Assembly: GCA_001599595.1 (NCBI GenBank)
Contig: BCHH01000008.1
Location: 2,181,690 to 2,245,689 of the forward strand
Reading direction: 5' to 3'
DNA from: Beverwykella pulmonaria
Taxonomy: Eukaryota; Ascomycota; Dothideomycetes; Pleosporales; Melanommataceae
Length of the DNA stretch: 64,000 bases
Below are positions 19,955 through 30,730 of this stretch, piece by piece. The translations under genes and the position numbers were made by a program. Positions within the stretch are counted from its first letter, which is position 1. Each line of letters opens with the position of its first letter. The notes under the pieces were generated by a model. That model saw nothing but the letters and a program-made list of their open reading frames with translations, searched no databases and was not told where the DNA came from.

Positions 19955-22093
19955 ATGCTCTCTATTACTGCATTACGGGCCTTCGACATGATACCTCTGA
20001 AAGACGGCGTTAACGGAGCTCTTCTCGGCGAACTGGGGTCTTTTACTGTGGAGCCCTCGAGGCTTTGGCGTACATCGGTGTACAAAACAGCGCAGGCTAG
20101 CTATAATACGCCTGGTCTGCCGTCTAATCAAGGCAGGGAATCGATGGCATTGGGCGGACAGGAAGGAAAAGGTCGTCAACGACCAGCAGTCGGCAATGGG
20201 ATATTGCTGCCATTCATACCTTTTTTTCTAATACTAATCACACTTCCCTATACGGCCTTCGCTGCCCTCACTTCGCAGCAGCCAGCCCTGCTCACACTTG
20301 GACCTTCCCTGAGTAATCGTGCGCCAACTGGCAATTCGTCTTTGTTGGAATGTTTTCAAGTTTCAACTCCCGTTGCCAGCCCGGCACATGCCAGCTGCCA
20401 GGAAACTCTGATGGTCCATACTTTTGGATGGAGTTACGGCATGCCCTTTGTTGGCGATTACATTCCTCCCGCTTGCGACTTCAACCGAGTAACGTTTAAC
20501 TTTACGGTTACCTCAGCAGGCCGTCAATTCGATAGACTCGCCCTGATGTTCCTCAACGACACCGAGATATTTAGAACCTCGACAGCCGAACCGACGCAGA
20601 AGGGAATCATTTGGACCTATGTCAAGGACATGAGCAATTTCCTTGTTCTCTTCAAGGAACCTCAGAAGATCATATTCGACCTCGGCAACCTTGTCGACGA
20701 TACTTATACGGGCTCTTGGTATACCACCCTCACAGCCACCTTTTTCACAGAGGAGAGGTTGTCCGACCCCGCCGATGTAATCATTCCAGTATCAGCTCAC
20801 AAGTCTGCGGACAACAGTCCGAGTGCCTTTGTCGTTCCCGATTCGAAAGCTGTCAACGCTATCACGCTCCCGCAGAACGTTAAGAAAGCTATCTTCTCAA
20901 TTTCTGCGTGCGGTCAGGCCGCAGAAGAGTTTTGGTGGAGCAATGTCCTCTCCTCAGATACCCAAGTGTTCAACGAGACGACGCTATATGGATACTCTCC
21001 ATTCAGAGAACTGCAGCTGCTCATCGATGGCACACTGGCGGGCGTTGCTTGGCCGTTCCCAGTCATCTTCACGGGTGGTGTTGTGCCCGGATTCTGGAGG
21101 CCTGTTGTTGGCATTGACGCATTCGATCTCCGCGAGGACGAAATCGACATCTCGGCCTTCCTCCCGATTCTCTGCGATGGCAAGGAGCACACCTTCGAGA
21201 TTCGGGTTGCTGGAATTAGCGATGATGGGAAAGGGCATGGAAACTTGACAGAAACAGTTGGATCTAACTGGGTAGTCACTGGAAAGGTGTTCGTGTGGCT
21301 GGATTCAACCGGCAGCGTTACGACCGGCACTGCTCCGACCATCTCGTCTCCTGATCCTTCCCTGGACATATTTTCGTCTACCCAGAAGAGCGGAAATGGC
21401 ACGGTTAGCTCATTAGATTATTCAGTCAACGTTGCTCGAAGCCTTTCCATCAGTTCGACAATCACGACATCCACTGGCTCAAAAACTGTGACCTGGAAGC
21501 AGGACTTCACTTACTCGAACGAAGGGCATTTTAGCAACGGCGGAAACGATCAGACCAACAAGCAAACTACTTCTGGCAATGATGTCTCTTCAAACACATA
21601 CTCCAAGTTTTTCAAGTATCCTCTTTTGGTGTACTCTACATACAAAGTTCTTTCGGGAGGAAACTTCACAATCGAAGGAACTATGTCGCGTGGCAAAAAG
21701 GTCGTCAAAACCGGCAACCTAGCTTTCCCGTCCGAACTGAAGACGTTTGACTTCACTCACTCCCCGACTCTAGCCGGCATCCCGTTCAGAGGGACTTCTT
21801 CGTCTGACTGGCAAAACGGAACCGCTGCCTATCTATCTGTTCCCGCTCTCAAACGCTCATTCGGATCCGGCACGACGGAGCAATATTACTCGCTGAGCGG
21901 TATCGGCGATGGGGCGGGGGGCAAGGAGCTTTACCATCGGCATGTGTTGGCTGCCAACGACTCAGTTGTTTTTGATGAGCAAAGCTTTGGTGGCCAGACT
22001 CTGAGGAAGAGTTTGAGGGCTACGCAGGGTTCGGATAGACCGACGTTCGCTAAGAAGGGTGTCAAGGCTATGCTGGGGAGGGGACCTGTCTAA
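19955..22093 (+). CDS. Peptide-N4-(N-acetylglucosaminyl)asparagine amidase A family (PNGase A)
   Basis: One uninterrupted frame of 712 codons. A hydrophobic segment (ILLPFIPFFLILITLPYTAFA, about residues 83-103) is preceded by a basic stretch, so the product enters the secretory pathway as a signal anchor or signal peptide. The luminal part starts LLECFQVSTPV and contains the family block CDFNRVTFNFTVTSAGRQFD, LALMFLNDTEIFRTSTAEPT and GIIWTYVKDMSNFL, characteristic of the PNGase A domain (PF12222). Such enzymes remove N-glycans from glycopeptides. Several N-x-S/T sites are present. Length is typical. Start choice is uncertain: in-frame ATGs also occur at 19988 and 20144, and 20144 (MALGGQEGKG) gives the more usual short basic N-terminus before the hydrophobic core. 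Confidence 0.88.
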   Translation: MLSITALRAFDMIPLKDGVNGALLGELGSFTVEPSRLWRTSVYKTAQASYNTPGLPSNQGRESMALGGQEGKGRQRPAVGNGILLPFIPFFLILITLPYTAFAALTSQQPALLTLGPSLSNRAPTGNSSLLECFQVSTPVASPAHASCQETLMVHTFGWSYGMPFVGDYIPPACDFNRVTFNFTVTSAGRQFDRLALMFLNDTEIFRTSTAEPTQKGIIWTYVKDMSNFLVLFKEPQKIIFDLGNLVDDTYTGSWYTTLTATFFTEERLSDPADVIIPVSAHKSADNSPSAFVVPDSKAVNAITLPQNVKKAIFSISACGQAAEEFWWSNVLSSDTQVFNETTLYGYSPFRELQLLIDGTLAGVAWPFPVIFTGGVVPGFWRPVVGIDAFDLREDEIDISAFLPILCDGKEHTFEIRVAGISDDGKGHGNLTETVGSNWVVTGKVFVWLDSTGSVTTGTAPTISSPDPSLDIFSSTQKSGNGTVSSLDYSVNVARSLSISSTITTSTGSKTVTWKQDFTYSNEGHFSNGGNDQTNKQTTSGNDVSSNTYSKFFKYPLLVYSTYKVLSGGNFTIEGTMSRGKKVVKTGNLAFPSELKTFDFTHSPTLAGIPFRGTSSSDWQNGTAAYLSVPALKRSFGSGTTEQYYSLSGIGDGAGGKELYHRHVLAANDSVVFDEQSFGGQTLRKSLRATQGSDRPTFAKKGVKAMLGRGPV

Positions 22094-24257
22094 ACGAAGA
22101 CTTGACGTGTGAGTGATGAGAGGTGGGATGGGATGGTGGGAGTGGGGGTCGTCGTGCTCACCCTACAGCGTCTGTTGTCATACGAGGACTCCAATTGCAT
22201 ATCCCAGGAAAAACTCCACGTCAGCGGAAGTATATGTTGCGTCACATAAGTGGCTGTGTTTCAGCATACCAGGGTGATTCTTTCGGCACATCATACTTCT
22301 GCCTTCCCCTTTCTGTCATTCTCAGTCCTCCATTTAACGTATTACGTATTTTTACCACGCATGGCCGTCTACATCTGGACATGATGTGCTTAATTGATTT
22401 CTTTGGGCAATTATTCAAATTTCTTTGAGCGAATGATATGTATTTTTCCCTCACCAGCACTGGGAATATGCGGTACGAACATCATTACTCGTCCTTAAAG
22501 AAGAAAAGACCCTTTTATCCCGAGTCAAAGTGACACAACAGGGCGGCTTACATGCCGGCAGATGTCAACGCACCCCCGTGCGTTCCTCGCTGTTCCACCC
22601 CAGGTTATCAGAAGCGCATTCCACCTCAGCTACGCCACCCCAGAGACTGGGGCAAGGCAAGTGTCTGATTGATTCCAAACCCGAGCTCCACATCTTCCCC
22701 CTCTATATCAACGTGCTGCTAATACCACGACAGCAACGAGCACGGTATCCCAGCCCCAAAATTCAGCCTTGAGTAACAAATAAACGGGACTAATCACACC
22801 GTGACAGCCCCAATGCAGCCAAGCTATTCTCGTCGCCCCTCGCCATCATAGCACCAACGCTGAACGGGTTTCCTTGCGGCACCCCTGTAGGACTTCCAGA
22901 TCGGATCAGGCCTGCAGCGGAAATATGCAGAGCTCAAAGTTCGACTTGCCCGTGACCTTTAACCCCTTGTACCTGTTTCCAAACCTCGACTGCAGGAGCT
23001 GCAGGGTTGGCGCCTGAAAATGCACATCAAACGATGAGCTCCGGCGGTGACCCCCACGTTAGCCCACTACGATTGGGGTTGGGGATGGGGTTGAAACTCC
23101 CCGCAGCCCACAGCTCTTGCTGTTGTTGCTAGAGAGTGGCAGCACGTCAATGACTAGCGGAGTTGGTGGATGGATGAATTGCTGAAGAATACGGATAGTA
23201 CGGGCTCAGTATCAATGCGCGGTAGCCTTTCAAATGCAACCGGACCATACTGTGGGGCCACACCAACCTCCCAGACCAACAAGATGATCTGATGGATTAA
23301 TCATACATACGCTGATTGAGTCGCTCGTGAAGCAAATGCAAGGGTTACTACGAATTGAGCAGAAGTAGACCGTTGTCATTTTAATGCATGTGACGACGGC
23401 TGGGACAAGGGAATAAGCTCCCGCACGTCCAGCCAAAGGATGCTGAAGGTTTGTAACGATCGGTACACATCTGCGAGGATCTCCAATGTTCTAGGCAAGT
23501 CATCGATCCGACGATGGCGTAACCTACAAACCTTATTCCTCCCGTCCATCGTACAACGAATTGATTTGCCGCCGATAGAGCTCTCAACATCTCCCTTTTT
23601 CAGGCCCAAGGAGTGAGTGCTTCGTTCACGGAAAGACGTGAAACATCAGCTGCTTAGCCAGGATCTGCAAGGCATGAATGAACGACTCATGAACGCTCTT
23701 GCCGCATGGCACGGCCCGTAGTGTCCCTACTGTGTATCCACACGTGGCAGCACTAGTAGGTACACGTCCCCTTCGCTTCACATTTCCCGCACTCGATCTA
23801 AATTTACTATTTCGCATTGACTTGAAGTTTGAGGAATTGAGATACTCGAGACGGGCTGGCGATGTCGGCAGCTCTCGTAAACGGCAATTTGCTGGAAGGC
23901 GCCCCCGATTAGTGAGCTTCTCTGTGTGGAGAAGGATGAAGGATGAAGGATGAAGGATCGGGCTGCGCCCACGCGGCACAGCACTGCGCTGGGACGTGTT
24001 GCTCAAATCTCGAGACGGGTTATGCGCAGTGGTGATGTTCAGCCTTGCGGGCGAGTCATGGTACATATATGTGCGAGAAGGCTCGTGCTCTTTTAGTCAT
24101 AGAGTGCTGATATGGTTCGCGAGAAGGGCAAGGACTGGAGTTTATCCAGTGCTTTGTTCGTACTGCATATTCCCAAGTCTGAACAAAATAACCAAAGAAG
24201 TACACAAGTACGGGCAGAGCAAAAAAAACAAAAAACCCCAACTTTGCTTCGCGAAAT

Positions 24258-24335
24258 CCTACTATGTTTGCCAGCAGTAGCTTTACAGTCTCCTAGAGAT
24301 CCTACTGGTTGGCCCTGTTATCCTTTCTCCCCAGA
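24258..24335 (+). repeat. Dispersed repeat copy 1 (~77 bp)
   Basis: Shares ACTATnTnTGCCnGCAGnnnnnTTTACA, CCTAnAnATCCT and CCCTGTTAT with 25037-25112 in the same order and spacing. Differences are mostly transitions. A shorter related piece occurs at about 50956-50980. Confidence 0.6.
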
Positions 24336-25036
24336 CGTCGAGACATGCAGTAGAGCACCTTGCTCGAACACGTGGGTGTGCGGGTCACAGTCATCTTTAG
24401 GTTTCGTACCCTCTTCCCCACCCGCTTTCTCACTCCAGGAGGGTGTGCATGTCCCTGGTCCATGGCGCACTGATCATCCAAAGCATCATGACTGGATGAC
24501 TTGTTGGACCAGTGAGAAGTCTGCCCAACAAATGACCGCTATAGGTGGGACCCTGCCGTTCTCTAAGACACAACGGAAAATTGGCCTCCAGCTCCGCTTT
24601 CATGGGCCAGGAAAGAAAGAACCGATCAGCCAATTTTTCACCAAGTTATTCCCCCCTTGTTCGCAACGGCAAAGAAACCTTCCTGAGTAGGAAGCACATG
24701 CGTGGCTTAAATCCAGCCAGTAGTGTGCCGTGCATTCATGTGACATGCGCATACATGCTGCCCCGTTATCGATCGGTGAGCTGATATTAGCGTTTCTGCG
24801 ACATGGTACGAGAAAGGCATGGTCTGACGCAGGGAATCAGAGGGATGCAGTAAGAGTGGAAGTTGGTAACGGTGCAGCGAGCGGGGTCGTGTAGGTTTGT
24901 TGGAGAGGGGCTGGAGTCCTTGCTATGGTGTGCTTCATGCGAAGGAATACTACATGTTGGCACGTTCAAGGAAATTTCTACGGGACGGTCACGCAGAATA
25001 GGTTACAAGTGAGAGGATCAAATCTGCCATTTAAAG

Positions 25037-25112
25037 CCTTACTATATCTGCCGGCAGGCTTTTTACAACCTCCTAAATATCCTCATAACAGACCCCCTGT
25101 TATTTCCTCGGA
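25037..25112 (+). repeat. Dispersed repeat copy 2 (~77 bp)
   Basis: Partner of 24258-24335 in direct orientation, about 780 bp away. Element class not identifiable from this length. Confidence 0.6.
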
Positions 25113-26747
25113 GGAGAAGACATTTAGTATGCGCTTGACAAGACCGAATCGATGATCCCGAAATAGGTATGACAGTTGGCAGTGGGAAGGGGGGAAGGGG
25201 GAAAGGCGGGAATTGGAAGGTGACCGTGGCGAGCTGACTCGTTGCTATGCGCTTCGGTTGCGTTGCCTCGATGTGAGGGTATATGTGCTGTTATAAAGAT
25301 TCTCCGTGCCCTCGAGCAGCCTTTGAGAAGGTTTGTCATGGATTTCGCACGAAGTTTGTGGGTGACTGCATATTTTGAAACTGCGGAGATGAAGGTACAA
25401 CAGCCAGAGATGGTATCGATTGACAAATAGATTGTGATTTAGAGCAGGTAAAGTCCACGTGCTATGAGCCATCTCACTTGGCAGACGCAGTGCGGATTTT
25501 CTTCGGCGAAAGACACCGAGACTGACTCCTCAAGCACGCGAGGTCGTCACTTATAACTAAAGACCTATATGCAAATTCCTTAGCAAAGTTGATCCTCCAG
25601 AAGGTGTAGATAAATCCAGTATGTTGCCGATGGGATCACATTTGCCCTACAATATCCTCACGCACGCGCCAAACGGACTTTTATGCTGGATAACTGAGGT
25701 AGTTGCCCAGGGCTTCATGAATCTCCTGGATCTTGCAGGCTCATTTGCAACAGTGTATGCGATAGAAACCATCGTATAGTGCCGTTCTTTACTTAGTGGA
25801 TCTGAATCCTTTTGTCCACCAACACTACATTGGAAAGGCTCTCTCGTACGACTGCTCTAGTTGCAACAGCTCGCTATACCCACCACCCTAGATGTGACGC
25901 TGTATTTATAGCATCCATCACTTAAATTGTCTCTAACATACTGTCCTTCGCCAGTTCAGCTGATACCATCACACTCGAGTGGTGAAGTGGCTATCAAAGA
26001 CTAGCTACATATTTTTGGATATATGCCGACTGATGTCGAGAAGCTAAGAGGTTCAAGAGATATTCATCCTGACTTAATAGCCACTTTCTGTATGAGATGG
26101 ACTTCCTCTATACGAAACCTAGCAACAAATGCAAGAAATAGTATCTTTCCGCGAAGATGTCTGGTGGACGGATAGAATGCCAAGGCATCCGGAAGAATCA
26201 AAGAGATAAGGGATAATTTCATCAAAACTCAAACTGCGAGGCTGTCATCGAAAGGCGCTGCCACGTAGTTGAGATAGAGAATGGTTGGTGGGCTTGGTAG
26301 CGAAATTCCCAGGTTTCATTCCATAACAGATTAGATTTCCACGTGCACAGGACGCTTCGCGCCCTTCGCTTCCAAGGTTGATGTGCAGCGAGAACGTGAT
26401 CTCCGGGGATAAGCTATGGGAGGACTGGCTTCAAGTTTGCCGTTGCCAGATCTTTAATACAAATGTTGGATCGGACCATGTCGCTGTCCCGCCGAACCTC
26501 ACATCAGTCGGTATCTTCTTGTTCTCTCGTGCGACACAACCGTTCATGGTGGGGGAAAAAGGAAAATGTCTCAAAAGTTGAGCGTCGTGTGCCTTCTTAC
26601 TCGTCGCTGCTACCCGACGCTATCGCCAGACTCCGTATAGTCGAATTTGACTCACCAAGTTCCATCTTCGTCTGCGTTCTTCTACCATGGCATTTCACCC
26701 TTCTCACTAGCTCGCGGCCCTTCTCTTAGGCCAGTCAATAAAGCGAA

Positions 26748-28530
26748 ATGAGCTTGCCGTCACTGCCAAAGGCCCCAGATGAGCAGGATAAGAACGGCTA
26801 TCTCGAGGATGTGGTCGAGACTCAACCCGGCGTTTCCGTTATATCCGAGACGAAATCGAGTCAGCCCTCGCTGAACATCACCTTTGGTGGGGGGATTCGA
26901 GCTGCTTCACCAAACCCGTCGCTCATATCGATTGACGATTCGAATAATGTACGACTTGGCCGAAATCCGGACTACGTGCCTTTGGATGGCGGCCGTCAAT
27001 ATGCCTCGCGCTCGCCAGGTCCGCCAAAGACCTGGAAGGGCAAAATTAAGGCCTTCTGGAACTCGAATAAGGGACTTGCGCTTGTCATGATCTCCCAGGT
27101 ATTCGGGACCTTGATGAATGTAACGACACGACTCTTAGAAATGGAAGGAAATCATGGTACGAAATTCCTCAGAACGATCCTCACTCTACTCTCTATCCCC
27201 GAGCGAACACCTCTGAGCGAGAAATGCCTAGAAGAGAGCAAGAGCACCAGCTTAGCTCCCATCAACGCCGATCAAATTCGCCAAAAAGAACGCTTTGGTC
27301 AGGTTCTTGAAGCATCTACTTGGGGTGGGGAATGGTGTGACTGAGGAATAGTTTGCTAACATCATGCTTTGCAGGGCAGGGCTATCATCCATTCCAAATT
27401 CTCTTTGCTCGCATGGGTATTACGGTGATTTGCGCATCGATTTACATGTGGCGGTCAAAGACTGAACACTTTCCATTCGGAATGAAGGAGGTCCGACCAC
27501 TGTTGGTCGCCCGAGGCTTAAGTGGGTTCTTTGGGGTCTTCGGAATGTACTGTAAGTTGACTTGATGTGTTGTGGCCCCAAGCTTATTTCTCATACTGAC
27601 GCTTGTTAGACTCTTTACAATACCTACCATTAGCAGATGCTACCGTTATCACCTTCCTAGCTCCCAGTCTAGCATGTTGGGCTTGTTCATACCTAATCAA
27701 CGAGCCGTTCACTCGAATGGAGCAGATCGCCGCCTACGTCTCATTATCCGGCGTGGTTCTCATCGCGCGCCCACTATCTCTCTTCTCCTCGCACAGGGAT
27801 GAACCGGTGCCCCTTGCCAGCGGAGATTCTGACTTTATACCCACCCTTACGAACGCAACTGCCAATACTCCACAGAGCCTCGCCAGCGATTACGATGCAG
27901 TGACTCCAACACAACGGGCAATGGCGGTTGGGGTAGCTATGCTCGGTGTGTTTGGAGCTGCTGGAGCTTACACGACACTGCGGTGGATCGGGAAACGGGC
28001 ACATCCGCTCATCAGTGTCAACTACTTTGCCACTTGGTGCACGATAGTCAGCATTGTGATGATGCTTTCGGTGCCTAGTATTGGCTTTCTGCTTCCTGCT
28101 AGTCTCAAGGATTGGTGCTATCTTCTCTTCCTTGGGATATGCGGGTTCGTAATGGTTAGTCGGAATCTCTGGCGTGCTTTGATTTGCGATTTTTACTGAC
28201 TCGACATAGCAATTCCTTCTTGCCGCCGGCCTACAGTACGAAAAGTCTTCTCGAGCGACGAATATGGTGTACACGCAGATGCTCTTTGCTCTCGCCTTTG
28301 ACAAGCTGGTCTGGGGTACTACCCCCGGAACCCTCTCTATCATCGGGTCGTCGTTAATCCTTGGCTCTGCGATATATGTGGCGATGCATAAAGAGGATAG
28401 GATGAAGGATGGAGAAGATCGAGGTCGAGGGTTAAACAGGGACGAAGAGCGGGGACTGATGTCGCCTGGCTTGGACCGAGAGGTTGAAGAGGGGGATCCG
28501 GATATTCAGATGCATACACTAAGAACTTAA
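26748..28530 (+). CDS. Drug/metabolite transporter superfamily protein (EamA-type, SLC35G-like)
   Basis: Four exons (26748-27156, 27375-27551, 27610-28154, 28210-28530) give 483 residues. Intron 1 is long for this window (218 nt) with a TTGCTAAC branch; introns 2 and 3 are 58 and 55 nt. All junctions keep frame. A cytosolic N-terminus of about 100 residues (Ser/Pro-rich) precedes roughly ten hydrophobic segments arranged as two EamA repeats. These include LVMISQVFGTLMNVTTRLLE, ILFARMGITVICASIYMW, YLPLADATVITFLAPS, YFATWCTIVSIVMMLSVP and MLFALAFDKLVWGTTP, the last being the conserved second-repeat region. The C-terminus is acidic and hydrophilic. Family members export or exchange small metabolites at the plasma membrane or in organelles; substrate unknown. 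Homologues annotated SLC35G or 'DUF6 domain protein' have this layout. Confidence 0.88.
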
Positions 28531-29800
28531 GAAATCATTAAGATGTGGTTTTTTCACAAGGCGGTAGACTTTGGGCCTACATATAGGGCGTTGATTGAGC
28601 AGGTCATTGGGTAGAGGTGCCACATTACACATAGAATAGCACGAGTTGTATTCCAATAATCAGTTGTGAGCACTCGACTATCCTGACAACCCATTGTATC
28701 TCGGATCGAGAGCAGAACCACAAGAGATTCACTACATAATCCAACTAGACAAACGCGAAGTAAAACGTAGCGCAATGTCCGTCCCGTCAGTATTTTGCCT
28801 TGTGAGGTAATACGACCGCCTAGATAGTCTTGCTATTGGCAGGACGATGCAGCGAGACCGTCTCATTCCAGCCCCAGCCCAAACCCATTGGATGCTGGTC
28901 TCAACGACATCCCAAGCATGTCTTCATGACAAGACCATGTCTATGCATGACCAGATTTGGCGCAGCCTGCGAAGAATCCCCCAAAAGCTTGGAGCATTCA
29001 TTTCGTCGCGTCCAAGCTCACGCACTCTGTGTAGTCCTTCATTCCCTTGCTCCATTCACTCCGTTCAGCCTTGCACTTCATGTACTACCTCCTTCATTGC
29101 ACCCACGCCATTCATACATTCCCACTGCACACTCACTGCAATCTCACTGCCCTTGCTCCGCCGTTGTGAGGCCTATGAACCGTTATCCGACTCTTTTCTC
29201 TTTTTTCAAGGTATGCGGGTTGACGGTGCAGAGATCGAGACCTTAGATACGATTGCAACCGGCGTGTGGTGATAATTGTGATGGTTCCTGGGCAACCGTA
29301 CTTGCAAATCATATCCCTCACCCGAAAATGTAATACAATCCGTCCCTCCACTATTATGACTGTACACACACTTGCAATCAAATCTCTTGAGCAGTTCAAA
29401 GACTGGGCCAGTTTTGCGGCGACCCACGCTTTCAATGATGAGCTCTTGGACATGTAGACACCAAATGTTCCGAAGTCGAAACAAGCATTTTAGATATTAA
29501 TCGGCACAATGAACCACGACACACGGCCTCACGGAACAAGCTATATGCACCGTCTTGTAGTTTACGTTACTTTTATCCTTATATACCTAAATAGCTTTGC
29601 TTATAAGTTTTGTATTACAATAATTTATCAAAGTCTAGGAGGAATACAGGCTGGCTGCACGCACATTAGGTCAATCTAAGAAGATATCTGTCTTGTACTG
29701 TACGCTTCAAAATATCCTCCAGAGATTGGGCGCCATTTTCAGGTAGAAGCCCACCCACTTTCTTTCCCTCGATATTACGAATGCTAACATCTGGTCCGCG
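28531..29800. other. Intergenic, no gene seen
   Basis: 3' region of the transporter gene, then sequence with short overlapping frames only. 29560-29640 is AT-rich. Confidence 0.45.
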
Positions 29801-30328
29801 CTATAGCCATCTCTCGACGGTGGCGACCTGCATGACCGCAACGGTGGCAATACGAGTGGCACATAGCATCCACAGTTCAAGGAGAATATGATCTACTGCA
29901 ACTTTCCACGTCCAACAGTGCAGTACGACCATATCCTCCTTCCTCAAAGCCCACGGCCCCAAACTCAATCTCCCTTCCTCAGTGACGAAAGCAGATCGAT
30001 AACATGTAGCTTTGAATAGTGCTTCCCGGGCTTTATCTGCATTGCTGTTTACTGCGGCGCATATCCACCAACACTGTTCTCGAGACCAAAAAGACTGTGT
30101 ATTTGAGGGCCAAAGGCATATCCAATGCCACACCCGGTATTGCAGATGGGAGGCTATGTTAGGCTTCAGTGAAGGAAGTATAATCAGATGTCTCGAGAAT
30201 GTTGGCGTATTTTCAGCCTCAGTCTCGTCTTCGCGTGCAATTATCGAGTTACACATTGTCACCTCCTTAGAGAATGACAGCACTCCGAAGGAGATGGCAA
30301 AAGCGTTACCGGCAGATATCTGTACCAC
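29801..30328 (-). pseudogene. Possible relic of a HET-domain protein C-terminus
   Basis: The minus-strand frame contains ATCYRSAFVTEEGRLSLGPW then ALRKEDMVV. This resembles the C-terminal block of fungal heterokaryon-incompatibility (HET) proteins, where the pattern is 'R-x-FVTExGxxGLGPxxxxxGDxVxVxxGxxxPxxLRP'. After DMVV the expected continuation is missing from this frame. Another frame just downstream (near 29870-29800) reads VPLVLPPLRS and RDGYSADQM, which fits a shifted 'PLILRP..GY' region. No N-terminal HET domain is present upstream. I read it as the decayed 3' fragment of one such gene, with the frame shifted. Weak evidence: one motif recognised by eye. Confidence 0.35.
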
Positions 30329-30730
30329 AGTCAGTCATGGTTACAGAGAGGCAGAATACCACGACTAAAAAAAAGGTGTGCGCGTAAGACATAACAAACA
30401 AGAATGCCATTCATCAATCATACTAGTGTGCACATCGTGATCCTGATACTAATCCTTCCAAGCAAAATTGTCGTACATTACCAAACCGAAAATTCAATGA
30501 TATCTTAACAGCATAACGAAGAATGCAAGGACGAATATGCCAAAAGATCTATGCACCTTAACCGTCCAACGCCTTGCAAAAGAATGCCCAGAAGTCCGTA
30601 TATCAGTGGGAAATAGAAAAAAAAAAGACACCAGATACCAAGGACGAACAACAAAAGCAGAGAAGGAAAAACGTCCATCTTATTCAAAGTTGCAGAAATC
30701 AGAACAAGAAGGAGAACGAAAACCCAAGCC
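30329..30730. other. Intergenic between HET-like relic and TCP11 gene
   Basis: 3' flank of the TCP11 gene; A-rich in places (30360-30370, 30615-30625). No gene seen. Confidence 0.45.

Larger units (their letters stand above)
22094..26747. other. Gene-free tract, 4.6 kb, with dispersed and simple repeats
   Basis: No convincing gene. It holds a GATGAAG microsatellite at about 23935-23965 and two related copies of a ~77-bp repeat at 24258-24335 and 25037-25112. The part from 25550 to 26300 is rather AT-rich. The last bases before 26748 are the EamA transporter promoter. Frames such as 24112-24690 lack family motifs and sensible composition. Confidence 0.5.

Noticed and set aside
23935..23965. 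Possible CRISPR-like or tandem array
   Set aside because: A plain GATGAAG microsatellite of three to four units; CRISPR arrays are not expected in a fungal genome.
24112..24690. 192-codon plus-strand frame
   Set aside because: Runs through a dispersed repeat and poly-A-like sequence, with no domain.
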